Positions 9,263 through 17,899 of a DNA stretch of 64,000 bases are shown here, piece by piece. The notes under the pieces are model-generated. The model saw only the letters and a list, made by a program, of their open reading frames with translations, searched no databases and was not told the DNA's origin. Made by a program: the position numbers and the translations under genes. Position 1 is the stretch's first letter, and every line of letters begins with the position of its first letter. Origin of the DNA: CAILZL01 sp050181835 (GTDB lineage: Bacteria; Pseudomonadota; Gammaproteobacteria; Steroidobacterales; Steroidobacteraceae); the NCBI GenBank assembly GCA_050181835.1, contig JBFXCU010000017.1, forward strand, positions 1-64,000, in the 5' to 3' direction.

Positions 9263-9311
9263 GGCGCGATGATGGATACACACATAAAATCGCGCCCCCC
9301 TTTGCAAGGAG
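9263..9311 (+). promoter_or_regulatory. csrA leader hairpin with GGA motifs
   Basis: GGCGCGAT (9263-9270) and ATCGCGCC (9289-9296) form a perfect 8-bp stem with an 18-nt loop that contains a GGA (9274-9276). A second GGA is in the AAGGAG Shine-Dalgarno sequence (9306-9311). GGA in loops plus GGA in the ribosome-binding site is the usual recognition set of CsrA, so translational autorepression is inferred. Confidence 0.5.
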
Positions 9312-9316
9312 CGGAA

Positions 9317-9529
9317 ATGTTAATTTTAACTAGACGAGTTGGTGAATCGATAATGATCGGCGAGGAAGTCGTCGTGACCGTGTTGGGTGTCAAAGGTAAC
9401 CAAGTGCGTGTTGGTGTGAATGCTCCTAAGGAAGTCTCGGTGCATCGTGAAGAAATTTACGAACGCATTAAGCAAGAAGAAGAGGGCGGCGTTCCACAAC
9501 GCGCTGCTGTTTCGGACAACGGCAACTGA
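9317..9529 (+). CDS. csrA: Carbon storage regulator CsrA
   Basis: CsrA is a small dimeric RNA-binding protein that represses or stabilises mRNAs by binding GGA motifs near ribosome-binding sites. The 70-residue protein begins MLILTRRVGESIMIG and contains VTVLGVKGNQVRVGVNAPKEV and VHREEIYERI, all invariant family features. The start at 9317 is set by the AAGGAG at 9306-9311 and by the family N-terminus. An upstream in-frame start at 9269 would add 16 atypical residues inside the leader hairpin. The C-terminal ~15 residues (EEEGGVPQRAAVSDNGN) are variable in the family. A terminator follows. CsrA is relevant to this genome's carbon storage (PHA) by analogy only. Confidence 0.97.
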   Translation: MLILTRRVGESIMIGEEVVVTVLGVKGNQVRVGVNAPKEVSVHREEIYERIKQEEEGGVPQRAAVSDNGN

Positions 9530-9541
9530 GATCGAACGCTG

Positions 9542-9580
9542 CCGCGCTTGCTACATCTGTAGCAAGCGCGGTGGTTTTCT
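9542..9580 (+). terminator. Rho-independent terminator after csrA
   Basis: A perfect 13-bp stem, CCGCGCTTGCTAC (9542-9554) with GTAGCAAGCGCGG (9559-9571), has an ATCT loop and a short T-containing tail. It separates csrA from the tRNA genes. The 212 bp between it and tRNA-Ser show no gene and should hold the tRNA promoter. Confidence 0.85.
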
Positions 9581-9792
9581 CTGAAAATTCCCCGCATCAG
9601 GCCTTTACTGATGACGTATCGGCAAGTATTCTTGCCGCCCTCTTGCAGGGCTCCCAGCATGTAGCGATGCGAATGGAGCCGAACTGGTTGGTAGATAACT
9701 GCTTACCGGCTTGAGAGGCTGAACCCCCAGTAACAAGTTGATGGCATAAGCCAGCGATTACTGAGCGAACAGTGGTAGGTGGATCGTGCGCC

Positions 9793-9883
9793 GGAGAGAT
9801 GGCCGAGTGGTCGAAGGCGCGCCCCTGCTAAGGGCGTAAGGGTCAAAAGCCCTTCGAGGGTTCGAATCCCTCTCTCTCCGCCA
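9793..9883 (+). tRNA. tRNA-Ser (anticodon GCT)
   Basis: Acceptor GGAGAGA pairs with TCTCTCC, discriminator G, encoded CCA at 9881-9883. Anticodon GCT at 9827-9829 in a CTGCTAA loop, with a long variable arm (AGGGTCAAAAGCCCT region) as required for a class II tRNA, and a GGTTCGAATCC T-arm. It reads AGC/AGU codons. Confidence 0.98.
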
Positions 9884-9895
9884 GTTTTTTGTTGT

Positions 9896-9972
9896 GCGAC
9901 CGTAGCTCAGTTGGATAGAGCGCCTGGCTACGAACCAGGAGGCCGGGAGTTCGAATCTCTCCGGTCGCACCA
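9896..9972 (+). tRNA. tRNA-Arg (anticodon ACG)
   Basis: Acceptor GCGACCG pairs with CGGTCGC, discriminator A, encoded CCA at 9970-9972. Anticodon ACG at 9930-9932, the A being a TadA substrate for inosine. It lies 12 nt after tRNA-Ser, so both come from one transcript. The serV/argV-like pair after csrA matches E. coli order. Confidence 0.98.
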
Positions 9973-10196
9973 TTCAATGATGAATCTATTTACTCGGTTC
10001 TATAGCGTTGGCCCTGTCAGGGCGACGTTATTTTTGCCGGGTGCGCTCATAAAGTGGTGGCTGCGGTCAGCCATGGTTGAGCCTGCGAGCAGTTTAAAGT
10101 GATGCAATAGCCACGTCGGCTGCGACGGGTCGTAGCAGATCGAACTTCAACGGTCGGTCATGTCTGAAAATCAGTAGTGAGTTGTTTACGCTGCCT

Positions 10197-10571
10197 ATGA
10201 CATTCCGTCGCGCACAATGCTGGGTTTGGTGGCTGCTGCCAATATTGGTGGCGCGCGCGCTGATGCCTGTAGGTTTTATGGCGCAGGTATCGGGCGGTCA
10301 GTTACGACTGGTCTTCTGTAATGCCGGGTATGCGCAGAATTTGGTTATTGATGATGTTGCGGGTGACGCGGGTCACCATGGCGACAATGGCCAAGCAGAT
10401 TTTTCTTGTCCCTTTGCTCACGCTGCCGCTGCGCTATTGCTGGATATCAGCGGTAGCGACGCTATCACCTTGTTTCATTCTGCGGAACTGCTTCCGCCGG
10501 TCGAGTCGCCTTACTACGCGGTCGGCCCACCACGCTTCATCGCCACTCGCGGCCCGCCCGTTCTCGCCTGA
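10197..10571 (+). CDS. DUF2946-family small protein of the copper cluster
   Basis: Function is unknown. The 124-residue protein has one hydrophobic N-terminal segment (CWVWWLLPILVARALMPVGF), a Cys in LVFCNAGY, a Gly/His/Asp-rich middle (GDAGHHGDNGQ), SCPFAH and the closing PPRFIATRGPP that I associate with DUF2946 proteins. Paired Cys and His suggest metal contact. I chose the ATG at 10197 rather than an in-frame TTG at 10182. It is first in a set of four genes (TonB-dependent receptor, PCuAC, SCO) whose common theme is copper, and DUF2946 genes are often found in that company. Confidence 0.65.
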   Translation: MTFRRAQCWVWWLLPILVARALMPVGFMAQVSGGQLRLVFCNAGYAQNLVIDDVAGDAGHHGDNGQADFSCPFAHAAAALLLDISGSDAITLFHSAELLPPVESPYYAVGPPRFIATRGPPVLA

Positions 10572-10712
10572 AAACCCTGTTTAGCCACGACTGCGTGGTG
10601 AGAAGGAATCAGGTCTGCAAGCGTTGGCAAATGCTCCAACCTTTGTTATGACGGGCTACGTTCAACTGTAGTCATTGATCTTGGATTCTCATCTCCTGCC
10701 GGTCGTCTTTAT

Positions 10713-10730
10713 TGGCCTGAATTAAGGCCA
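10713..10730 (+). other. Small hairpin in the receptor gene leader
   Basis: TGGCCT (10713-10718) and AGGCCA (10725-10730) form a 6-bp stem with a GAATTA loop, 10 nt before GGAG (10741-10744) and close to the receptor start. It could modulate translation or be chance. Confidence 0.3.
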
Positions 10731-10748
10731 TCTGGTTTTTGGAGATGA

Positions 10749-13058
10749 ATGATGAAGCGATCCTATGTGTCGTCGGCCTTGTTATTTGCATTCACCGCGC
10801 AGGCGCAGACGGCTGATACGTCGAAGAGTCTGTTTGAAACAGTGATTGTCACGGCCACCAGTCGTGCGCCGACCTCGTTGCCTACACAAATTCCTACCAC
10901 CATGGAAGGTATAACCAAGGAGCGGATCGAGGTGACAGTCAATGCGACGGATAGCGAGGATGTGCTGAAGTACTTGCCTAGTCTGCTAGTGCGTAAGCGC
11001 TACATTGGTGATTACAACCATGCAGTGCTGTCCAGCCGCGCTTCTGGTACAGGGAATAGTGCGCGATCAGCGGTATATGCCGATGGCATCCTGCTATCTA
11101 ATTATCTGGGCAATGGTGCGTCGTATGCACCACGTTGGATGCTGGTCACGCCAGAGCAGATCGATTATGTGGGTGTGATGTATGGCCCGTTTTCCGCAGC
11201 CTATCCCGGTAATTCCGTGGGTGCGGTGGTGGATTTTGTCACGCGCATGCCGGACAAGTTCGAGGCGCATGCCAAGGCGTCTTATCAGGTGCAGCCGTTT
11301 CGTCTATACAACACTGATGAAACGTATCAAGGCCATCAAGAAAGTGCTTCGGTGGGCGATCGCTCAGGTGATTTGTCTTGGCTATTGGATATAGGTCATC
11401 TGAATAGCCAAGGCCAGCCACTGATCTTTCAAAATAAAACGCCCAGTCCTACTACCGCAGGTAATGCGGGGACATCAGTTACCGGCGCAGTGGCTGGTAT
11501 GAGTCGCACCAACACACCTTGGTATTTATTGGGCGGGGGTTATGAATACACCACGATTCAGGATCATGCCAAACTGAAACTGGCCTATGACATCACGCCT
11601 ACGCTGCGAGCCAGTTATCTGTTTGGCTATTGGCATAATGATTCTGAAGGTCGGTCGCAGACTTATCTGCATGATGCCAGTGGTAACCCGGTGTACTCGG
11701 GCACAGTTAACATTGACGGTAACGATTTCACTATTGGGGCTGCTGAGTTTGCGCTTACCAATGAAGAACTTACTCATGTCATGCAGGGGCTGTCGCTCAA
11801 GAGCAATACACTAGGTGTGTTTGATTGGGAAGTGGCTGCCAGCATGGTTGATTATCTAAAGGACGAGCTGCGTACTGCGACAGCAGCGATTCCTGCTGCG
11901 TTAACTGGCGGCGCGGGGACCGTGACGGATATGGATGGCACAGGTTGGTACAACCTGGCACTCAAGGGAGTGTGGCGTCCAGGTGGTGCAGGAGGTTCGC
12001 ACATTGTCGACTTTGGGTATCAGTTGGATGATTACCAGCTAAGTATTTTGAAGTCGGATATCGCGGGCAACTGGATTACCGATGTGGCAGGGGCGTTGAA
12101 TACTCATGTAGGTGGCAATACCCGCATTCAGTCTGCGTATGCGCAGGACGCGTGGCAGTTGACTCCGCGATGGAAGACCGTGCTCGGTGCGCGTGTTGAG
12201 CAATGGCAGGCGTTTGATGGTTTTACGCAAACATCTACGAAAATAGATAGCTACTCATCACGGCAAAACACCTTCGTGTCACCCAAGTTGGCGGTGGCAT
12301 TCGAGGTGAGCGCTGATCTTGCGTTGAAAGCGTCTCTGGGCCGTGCGGTGCGTATGCCGACTGTCAATGAGTTATATGGCGCAACCACAACGGCCAATTC
12401 GCAATTCATCAATGCTCCAAATATCCGCCCAGAGAGGTCATGGACTTCTGAATTGACGGCTGAAAAAAATCTTGGTTTTGCTCTGTTGCGGGCCACCGGA
12501 TTCTACGAGGTGGTGACTGATTCATTATTCACTGACCGTCGCTCAGTGGGCAGCTCCACGGTGAATCGCGTAGTCAATGTCAGCAAGATTGCTACACCAG
12601 GTATCGAGCTGGCCATTTCAGGTACCGATATGTTGCTGCGTGGACTGGATGTGTCAGGCAGCGTTACTTGGGCGGATTCGCGTATCAAGGAGAATGATGG
12701 CTATGTTAATACCAGTAATGTGTTGTCCAATGACACCATTGGCAAGTACCAGCCACGTGTGCCCGTCTGGCGTGCAACAGCCCTGCTTAACTATCGCGTT
12801 ACCGATGGCTTGAATGTGGCTTACGGCGCACGATATAGCGGCAAACAGTATTCAACGCTGGAAAACAGTGACATCAATGGTTTTGCATACACGGCAGCCA
12901 GCAAATACTTTGTTACTGATGTGCGCGTGCGCTATCAGTTCGCCAAACAATGGTCGGTGGCTGTTGGGGTGGATAATCTCAATAACTATCAATATTGGAA
13001 TTTCCATCCTTACCCACAACGTAGCTATACCGCTGAACTGAAGTGGGATTTGCGCTAA
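10749..13058 (+). CDS. TonB-dependent outer-membrane receptor, probably for copper
   Basis: TonB-dependent receptors import metal complexes or vitamins across the outer membrane using proton-motive force. The 769-residue protein has a short signal peptide (cleavage near AQA-QT, residue 18), a TonB box-like ETVIVTATS at about 30, a plug domain (about 45-180, with ISNYLG-like turns and VYADGILL, PFSAAYPGNSVGAVVDFVTR), then a 22-strand barrel rich in aromatic residues. It ends in a strand RSYTAELKWDLR; the last residue is Arg rather than Phe. Neighbours encoding PCuAC and SCO point to copper (NosA/OprC-type) over iron, but the ligand cannot be read from sequence. A GGAG precedes the tandem ATGs. 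Confidence 0.85.
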   Translation: MMKRSYVSSALLFAFTAQAQTADTSKSLFETVIVTATSRAPTSLPTQIPTTMEGITKERIEVTVNATDSEDVLKYLPSLLVRKRYIGDYNHAVLSSRASGTGNSARSAVYADGILLSNYLGNGASYAPRWMLVTPEQIDYVGVMYGPFSAAYPGNSVGAVVDFVTRMPDKFEAHAKASYQVQPFRLYNTDETYQGHQESASVGDRSGDLSWLLDIGHLNSQGQPLIFQNKTPSPTTAGNAGTSVTGAVAGMSRTNTPWYLLGGGYEYTTIQDHAKLKLAYDITPTLRASYLFGYWHNDSEGRSQTYLHDASGNPVYSGTVNIDGNDFTIGAAEFALTNEELTHVMQGLSLKSNTLGVFDWEVAASMVDYLKDELRTATAAIPAALTGGAGTVTDMDGTGWYNLALKGVWRPGGAGGSHIVDFGYQLDDYQLSILKSDIAGNWITDVAGALNTHVGGNTRIQSAYAQDAWQLTPRWKTVLGARVEQWQAFDGFTQTSTKIDSYSSRQNTFVSPKLAVAFEVSADLALKASLGRAVRMPTVNELYGATTTANSQFINAPNIRPERSWTSELTAEKNLGFALLRATGFYEVVTDSLFTDRRSVGSSTVNRVVNVSKIATPGIELAISGTDMLLRGLDVSGSVTWADSRIKENDGYVNTSNVLSNDTIGKYQPRVPVWRATALLNYRVTDGLNVAYGARYSGKQYSTLENSDINGFAYTAASKYFVTDVRVRYQFAKQWSVAVGVDNLNNYQYWNFHPYPQRSYTAELKWDLR

Positions 13059-13256
13059 GCCTCGGCATGTTGCTGGTGGTGGCCTCTGGCCGGTAGTTTC
13101 GATGTGGTGAATCAGGGGTGTGGAATCAAGTGCGTTTGTTGCCACTACTGGCGAAGTCGACGTTGTTGGTGTTAAGAATGGTGTTACTGGCAACACAAAG
13201 TCGCCGGTGGAAGTGTGACGGTGTATTGTGGGCTAACTGGTAAGTGAGGGTTGGTG

Positions 13257-13742
13257 ATGCGTAAGTTACTGTGGTTGAGTTGTGTTTTAGCAGGCAATAC
13301 CTTCGCCTGTGATCTGAAAGTGGCGTCCGCGTGGATCCGTGCAGCACCTAGCAGCGCCGTTGCATTGGCAGGTTATGCAGTGCTGAGTAATACGGGCAAC
13401 AAACCGTTATCGGTGGTCAATGTGCAATCGTTAGCCTTTGCCACGATTGAACTGCATGAAAGTCTTACCGAAAATGGCATAGCGAAGATGCGTGCTATCG
13501 ACAAACTGGAAATTGCTCCAGGCAGCAAGGCGGAGTTCGCACCCGGTGGCAAGCACTTCATGCTCATCAATCCCAAGTCTGGTCTACGCAGTGGGGATGC
13601 AGTGGCGGTGAAGATCAAAGACTCAAATAATTGTGAAACCACCATTAATTTCAGGGTCAGCAGCGATGCAACTGCTGCTACCGATGCCATGGATCACTCC
13701 ACGATGGATCATTCCAAAATGGATATGAGCGGCAGCAAGTAA
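13257..13742 (+). CDS. Periplasmic copper chaperone PCuAC
   Basis: PCuA(C) proteins carry Cu(I) in the periplasm to cytochrome oxidase assembly, working with SCO. The 161-residue protein has a signal peptide (MRKLLWLSCVLAGNTFA) and a cupredoxin-like fold. The copper motif is exact: His in ELHESL, ten residues, Met in AKMRA, 21 residues, then HFM, i.e. the H-x10-M-x21-HxM signature. The C-terminal tail MDHSTMDHSKMDMSGSK is a Met/His-rich flexible copper-binding extension. I use the ATG at 13257; TTG and GTG codons lie directly upstream. The SCO gene starts 8 nt downstream. Confidence 0.92.
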   Translation: MRKLLWLSCVLAGNTFACDLKVASAWIRAAPSSAVALAGYAVLSNTGNKPLSVVNVQSLAFATIELHESLTENGIAKMRAIDKLEIAPGSKAEFAPGGKHFMLINPKSGLRSGDAVAVKIKDSNNCETTINFRVSSDATAATDAMDHSTMDHSKMDMSGSK

Positions 13743-13750
13743 CAAAGCTT

Positions 13751-14389
13751 ATGAGCAAACTAGCACTACGCAAAACCCGTAGTACGGCCTTCATCAAGAT
13801 GGCCTTGGTGTTACTGCTCGGAGTCGCCGCAGGAGCAGGCTTGTTTGTTGCAACGCTTCGTTCGGGTCCAGCGCCACAGCTTGCGGCGCAAGATTCGAGT
13901 AGTGCACTTACTGGGTTGCTGGATCAGCAGGCACAGTCATTCGATGCGGCTAGCCTGCATGGCCGTTACACCTTGCTGTACTTCGGTTTCACCTTCTGTC
14001 CCGATGCGTGCCCAACAGCATTGTCCAATCTGAGCCTTGCTTTGCGGCAACTTGATCCCGATGCAATGCGTATTCAGCCGATATTTGTCAGTGTTGATCC
14101 GGCGCGGGATACACCAGCGCAATTGGCAGAATATTTAACGCATTTCTCCCAACATATTGTTGGGCTGACGGGTTCTTCGGTTGCTATGCAAACTGTTGCG
14201 CAGCGTTTTGGTGTCATTGCATTTGAACATCGAGATGAGGGTTTGCCGGGCGGGTATACCATGGATCACAGTAACGAATTTTTGTTGCTATCCCCTGAGG
14301 GCAGGCTGTTGGTGCGGTTACCTGCAAACCAGACAGCCGATGAATTGCTGGAACAGCTAAGTGGGTTGACTCGCAGCACAGATACTTAG
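13751..14389 (+). CDS. SCO1/SenC family copper chaperone
   Basis: SCO proteins are membrane-anchored thioredoxin-fold proteins that deliver copper to, or reduce, the CuA site of cytochrome oxidase. The 212-residue protein has one N-terminal transmembrane segment (about 16-36), then the Sco domain with the copper ligands Cys83 and Cys87 (FCPDAC) and His173 (MDHSNEFLL). It forms an operon with PCuAC (8-nt gap), and the two act on the same copper-transfer step in known systems. No oxidase genes are in the window. Confidence 0.93.
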   Translation: MSKLALRKTRSTAFIKMALVLLLGVAAGAGLFVATLRSGPAPQLAAQDSSSALTGLLDQQAQSFDAASLHGRYTLLYFGFTFCPDACPTALSNLSLALRQLDPDAMRIQPIFVSVDPARDTPAQLAEYLTHFSQHIVGLTGSSVAMQTVAQRFGVIAFEHRDEGLPGGYTMDHSNEFLLLSPEGRLLVRLPANQTADELLEQLSGLTRSTDT

Positions 14390-14431
14390 CAAGTGGTTGA
14401 TGACCATTATTACATGCGAGGATAAGCCTCA

Positions 14432-15376
14432 ATGACCGATACCCAAGCCACTCATCAGGTACTGATGATCCGTCCGGTGAATTTTGCCGGTAATGTACAA
14501 ACCAGTGCCTCTAATCGGTTTCAGAATCTACAGGCATCGCCGTCCGCTGCAGCGATACAGAATCAGGCGTTGCAGGAATTTGACGCTGTGGTGGTGCAAT
14601 TGCGAGCTGCGGGTGTGCAAGTGCGAGTGTTTGCCGATACGGCTGAGCCACATACTCCGGACGCCATTTTTCCCAACAACTGGGTGAGTTTTCATGCCGA
14701 CGGCACGGCAGTGTTATACCCCATGCTGGCGGAGAATCGTCGTCAGGAACGACGCATGGACGTATTGCAGCAACTCAGTGAGCAAGGTTTTCGCTTGCAG
14801 CAGATCATAGATCTCAGTCATCACGAGCAGGACGGAAAGTATCTGGAGGGCACCGGCAGTCTGGTATTGGATCGTATTAATCGCATTGCCTATGCCTGTG
14901 TGTCACCGCGTACCGATCTGGATGTGTTGGGTGAATTTGCACAGCGGCTCGATTACGAGCTGATCAGTTTTGCGGCTACTGACGCGAATGGTGTGCCCAT
15001 CTATCATACCAATGTGCTGATGAGTATCGGTACTCGTTTCGCAGTGCTGTGCACTGAAGTGATTGCCGAACCGGAACGGGCGGCGGTACTGCAAGCGTTA
15101 AGTGATAGTGGTCATAAAGTGGTTGCTATCACTGTGGCACAGATGCATGCGTTCGCGGGAAATGTGCTTGAGTTACGCACGGTAGCAGATGCCTTGTGCG
15201 TGGCCATGTCGCAGTCTGCTTTTGATGCCTTCTCACCAGCACAGCGCGCTGAGCTTCAGTCCTTGAGTGGACCACTAATAGCAACAGCAATCCCGACCAT
15301 CGAGCGCTTGGGTGGCGGCAGCGTGCGGTGCATGCTGGCAGAGATTTTTCTGCCACCGAAGTTCGCTGCTGGTTAG
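14432..15376 (+). CDS. ctlX: Citrulline utilisation hydrolase / amidinotransferase-fold protein (CtlX type)
   Basis: The protein belongs to the guanidino-group-modifying superfamily (arginine deiminase, dimethylargininase). CtlX-type members act on guanidino or ureido compounds. Over 314 residues it shows PDAIFPNNWVSFHADGT (substrate-binding Asp/Asn), LYPMLAENRRQERR, EGTGSLVLDR, the His in MHAFAGNVLEL and the C-terminal nucleophilic Cys near 300 in GGGSVRCMLAEIFLP. The His/Cys pair predicts an active enzyme. The exact substrate is not established. The gene is 42 nt after the SCO gene on the same strand, probably by chance rather than function. Confidence 0.8.
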   Translation: MTDTQATHQVLMIRPVNFAGNVQTSASNRFQNLQASPSAAAIQNQALQEFDAVVVQLRAAGVQVRVFADTAEPHTPDAIFPNNWVSFHADGTAVLYPMLAENRRQERRMDVLQQLSEQGFRLQQIIDLSHHEQDGKYLEGTGSLVLDRINRIAYACVSPRTDLDVLGEFAQRLDYELISFAATDANGVPIYHTNVLMSIGTRFAVLCTEVIAEPERAAVLQALSDSGHKVVAITVAQMHAFAGNVLELRTVADALCVAMSQSAFDAFSPAQRAELQSLSGPLIATAIPTIERLGGGSVRCMLAEIFLPPKFAAG

Positions 15377-15388
15377 CGAGCGGTAGCC

Positions 15389-15397
15389 TGCTAGAAT
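15389..15397 (+). promoter_or_regulatory. Extended -10 promoter of plsY
   Basis: TGC-TAGAAT (15389-15397) followed by a CGCGC discriminator lies 24 bp before the plsY ATG. It shares the CTGCTAnA pattern with the elements before phaR and pncC. Confidence 0.45.
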
Positions 15398-15421
15398 CGC
15401 GCTTCTTCTGAAGCTAGCGGA

Positions 15422-16072
15422 ATGTCGATCTTGCTTGAGCTCATTATAAAAATTTTGATGGCGTATCTGCTTGGCTCGCTGTTGGGCAGCTTGATCATTG
15501 GCAAGCTCAAAGGTGGTGTGGATATTCGCCAACACGGCAGTGGCAATGCCGGTGGCACCAATGCTTTACGTACTCAAGGCTGGCAATTCGCGCTATGTGT
15601 GATGGTGATCGACGTCGGCAAAGGCTGGTTTGCTGCTGCTTATCTGGCGCGTTGGTCGATCCCGGCTGTTCCCAGCACGGTATCGACGATCTGGTTGCAG
15701 GTCGGTTGTGCGATGGCAGTGGTGGTGGGGCATGTGTGGCCGTTATGGTTTGGTTTTCGCGGTGGCAAGGGGGCAGCTACCTTGGCGGGTGTCGTGGTTG
15801 GGATTGCTCCCACTGCGTTGCCATCTGTGTTGGTCGCGTGGCTGTTGGTGTTGCTGCTCAGTGGTTTTGTCGGTTTGAGCACCATGCTGGCGACACTGAG
15901 TTTCAATTTGTGGGTATGGCTTGCTCAACCTGTTGATAGTCAGCCATTGCAATGGTTTGGGCTGGTGATGTTGCTATTGGTTGTCTTTACTCATCGTGGC
16001 AATATCAAACGCATGCTGGCTGGAACTGAGAATCGTGCGCGCAAACTGTGGTTATTCAAACCACGTGCATGA
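15422..16072 (+). CDS. plsY: Glycerol-3-phosphate acyltransferase PlsY
   Basis: PlsY transfers an acyl group from acyl-phosphate to glycerol-3-phosphate, the first step of phospholipid synthesis. The 216-residue integral membrane protein has five or more hydrophobic segments and the three PlsY motifs: GSLLGS near the N-terminus, RQHGSGNAGGTNALR (about 37-51) and RGGKGAATLAG (about 113-123), all on loops. Length is typical (~200). birA begins 8 nt after its stop; the two are probably cotranscribed. Confidence 0.95.
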   Translation: MSILLELIIKILMAYLLGSLLGSLIIGKLKGGVDIRQHGSGNAGGTNALRTQGWQFALCVMVIDVGKGWFAAAYLARWSIPAVPSTVSTIWLQVGCAMAVVVGHVWPLWFGFRGGKGAATLAGVVVGIAPTALPSVLVAWLLVLLLSGFVGLSTMLATLSFNLWVWLAQPVDSQPLQWFGLVMLLLVVFTHRGNIKRMLAGTENRARKLWLFKPRA

Positions 16073-16079
16073 TGCTGAT

Positions 16080-17090
16080 ATGAATGCCGCTGCCTCTCAG
16101 AACGTGCCGCGTCGCGAACAATTATTGGCGCTGTTGGTGGATGGTGAGCTGCATTCCGGTGAACGGCTCGCCGAGCGGTTGCATATCACCCGTGCGGCGA
16201 TATGGAAGCTGGTTCATGCATTACGTGATCTGGGTGTGGCGATTGACGCTCAGCATCAAGGGTATCGCTTGCTGCAAGCCGTAGAGATGTATGACGAACA
16301 ACACGTGCGGCGGCTGTGTGGTGAACATGCGGCACGTTTGCAGCAAGTCGATTGTCTGTTTACATCGGCTTCAACCAATAGTCATGTGGCCCAGAACCCT
16401 GTGACCACGACAGGAAGCGCTGTGTTGTGTGTGGCTGAGTTCCAGCAAGCCGGACGTGGTCGACGCGGGCGCAGTTGGCTGGCTCCCTTTGGCGAAGGCA
16501 TTTGCATGTCGCTGGGCTGGATGTTTGACAACCTGCCGCCAAATTTTGCATCGCTTAGTCTGGTGGTGGGTGTTGCATTGACGCGCGTACTCAGAGCTCA
16601 CGGAGCGCACGAGGTAGGCGTGAAGTGGCCCAATGATTTGTTGTGGCATGGTCGCAAGCTGGCTGGCGTGTTGATTGAAATGCGCGGCGAGCCAGATGGC
16701 CAGGCGCAGGTTGTGATCGGCATTGGCCTGAATATGCATTTGTCTACGGTAAGCCGTGAACAGCTACGTGCGCAGCAAGTGGCAGCGTGTGACCTGCATG
16801 AGGTGTTGGGCGAAGCATGCCCGAATCGCAATGCCTTAGTGGCAGCATTCACGGTTGAGTTGCTACAGTGTTTGCAGCAGTTTGCGCAAACCAGTTTTGA
16901 CCCATTTATGGCCGAGTGGCAGTCATACGATATGTTGCACAGTGCTGAGGTGCAGGTGCTGTTGGGCGAGCAGAAAGTGCTTGGGGTTGCTCAGGGTGTG
17001 TCAGTTGATGGCTGCCTGCTGGTGAATACGCCAGTAGGTATGCAGCGATTTAATTCCGGTGAAGTCAGCTTGCGCGCGAGGACTGACTGA
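16080..17090 (+). CDS. birA: Biotin-protein ligase / biotin operon repressor BirA
   Basis: BirA activates biotin to biotinyl-AMP, transfers it to acetyl-CoA carboxylase and, when idle, represses the biotin operon. The 336-residue protein is the bifunctional type. A winged helix (about 15-70, GERLAERLHITRAAIWKLVH) is followed by the ligase domain with the adenylate loop GRGRRGRSW, VKWPNDLLW and KLAGVLIE, and a C-terminal SH3-like domain. The ATG at 16080 fits; an earlier in-frame start at 15981 would lie inside plsY and add atypical sequence. The stop overlaps the coaX start (ATGA), so the two are translationally coupled. Confidence 0.95.
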   Translation: MNAAASQNVPRREQLLALLVDGELHSGERLAERLHITRAAIWKLVHALRDLGVAIDAQHQGYRLLQAVEMYDEQHVRRLCGEHAARLQQVDCLFTSASTNSHVAQNPVTTTGSAVLCVAEFQQAGRGRRGRSWLAPFGEGICMSLGWMFDNLPPNFASLSLVVGVALTRVLRAHGAHEVGVKWPNDLLWHGRKLAGVLIEMRGEPDGQAQVVIGIGLNMHLSTVSREQLRAQQVAACDLHEVLGEACPNRNALVAAFTVELLQCLQQFAQTSFDPFMAEWQSYDMLHSAEVQVLLGEQKVLGVAQGVSVDGCLLVNTPVGMQRFNSGEVSLRARTD

Positions 17091-17848
17091 TGCGCTTGCT
17101 ACTGGATATCGGTAATACCCGCATCAAGTGGGCAGTGCAGACAGCACAAGGGTTATCCGCGCAGCAGGCTGTCAGCCACCATGGTTTGAGTGCCGTGCAG
17201 CTGGGCACGCAGGTGTTTGCGCCCTGTGGCCAGGTTAGTGCTGTGCTGGTATCTAACGTTGCTGGCGAAGCCGTGGCCGAGCAGGTGCGGCAAGCAGCGC
17301 GTGATTGCTGGCAGTTGGAGCCGATGTTTATTACTGCCGCTGCACAAATGAGTGTGCAGGGCAGGTTGCTACGCAATGCTTATCCGCAGCCGCTGCACTT
17401 GGGTACAGATCGCTGGCTGGCCATGCTGGCTGCGTATGCCATGTCGGCCAGTGCTGTGTTGGTGGTGTCGGTGGGCACCGCGATGACGCTTGATGCGGTG
17501 AATATGCAAGGGCAGCATCTCGGTGGCTTGATCGTACCGGGGCCGGAGCTGATGACCAGCAGCTTACTGAGCCATACCAGTGATATTGCCGCGCGAGCTG
17601 CGCAGACTGCTGTGCTTGATTTATCCGCTGCTAGTTATTTCGCTGATAATACGCGTGGCTGTGTGCAATTAGGCTCGCTGCGTGCCACCTGTGGCTTGAT
17701 CGACGCTGCTTACCAGCATTTGCACCAGCTAGGAGAAGTGCAGTTGTTGTTGACTGGCGGCGGCGCCACCGTTTTGCAGTCGCAGCTAACAGCGGATGTC
17801 CAAGTGATTCCCGATCTGGTGTTGCGAGGTCTGAGTCATTATGGATAG
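17090..17848 (+). CDS. coaX: Type III pantothenate kinase
   Basis: CoaX phosphorylates pantothenate, the first step of coenzyme A synthesis, and is insensitive to CoA feedback. The 252-residue ASKHA-fold protein has the N-terminal phosphate loop LLLDIGNTRIKWA, the DRWLAMLAAY segment, SVGTAMTLDAV with the catalytic Asp, and GGLIVPGPELM. The 4-nt overlap with birA and the gene order birA-coaX-(SPOR) match many Gammaproteobacteria. Confidence 0.95.
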   Translation: MRLLLDIGNTRIKWAVQTAQGLSAQQAVSHHGLSAVQLGTQVFAPCGQVSAVLVSNVAGEAVAEQVRQAARDCWQLEPMFITAAAQMSVQGRLLRNAYPQPLHLGTDRWLAMLAAYAMSASAVLVVSVGTAMTLDAVNMQGQHLGGLIVPGPELMTSSLLSHTSDIAARAAQTAVLDLSAASYFADNTRGCVQLGSLRATCGLIDAAYQHLHQLGEVQLLLTGGGATVLQSQLTADVQVIPDLVLRGLSHYG

Positions 17849-17899
17849 GTCGCTCGCCTCAGTTATGATCTGCTCGGCGTTGCGGTGAAGAGGGGAGCT

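Noticed and set aside
9581..9792. Small regulatory RNA gene between csrA and tRNA-Ser
   Set aside because: No convincing promoter-plus-terminator pair or repeated GGA hairpins of CsrB/RsmZ type.
10572..10748. Possible cobalamin riboswitch before the TonB-dependent receptor
   Set aside because: I looked for the conserved B12-box and core segments and did not find them. The region has only a short hairpin, and the neighbours point to copper.
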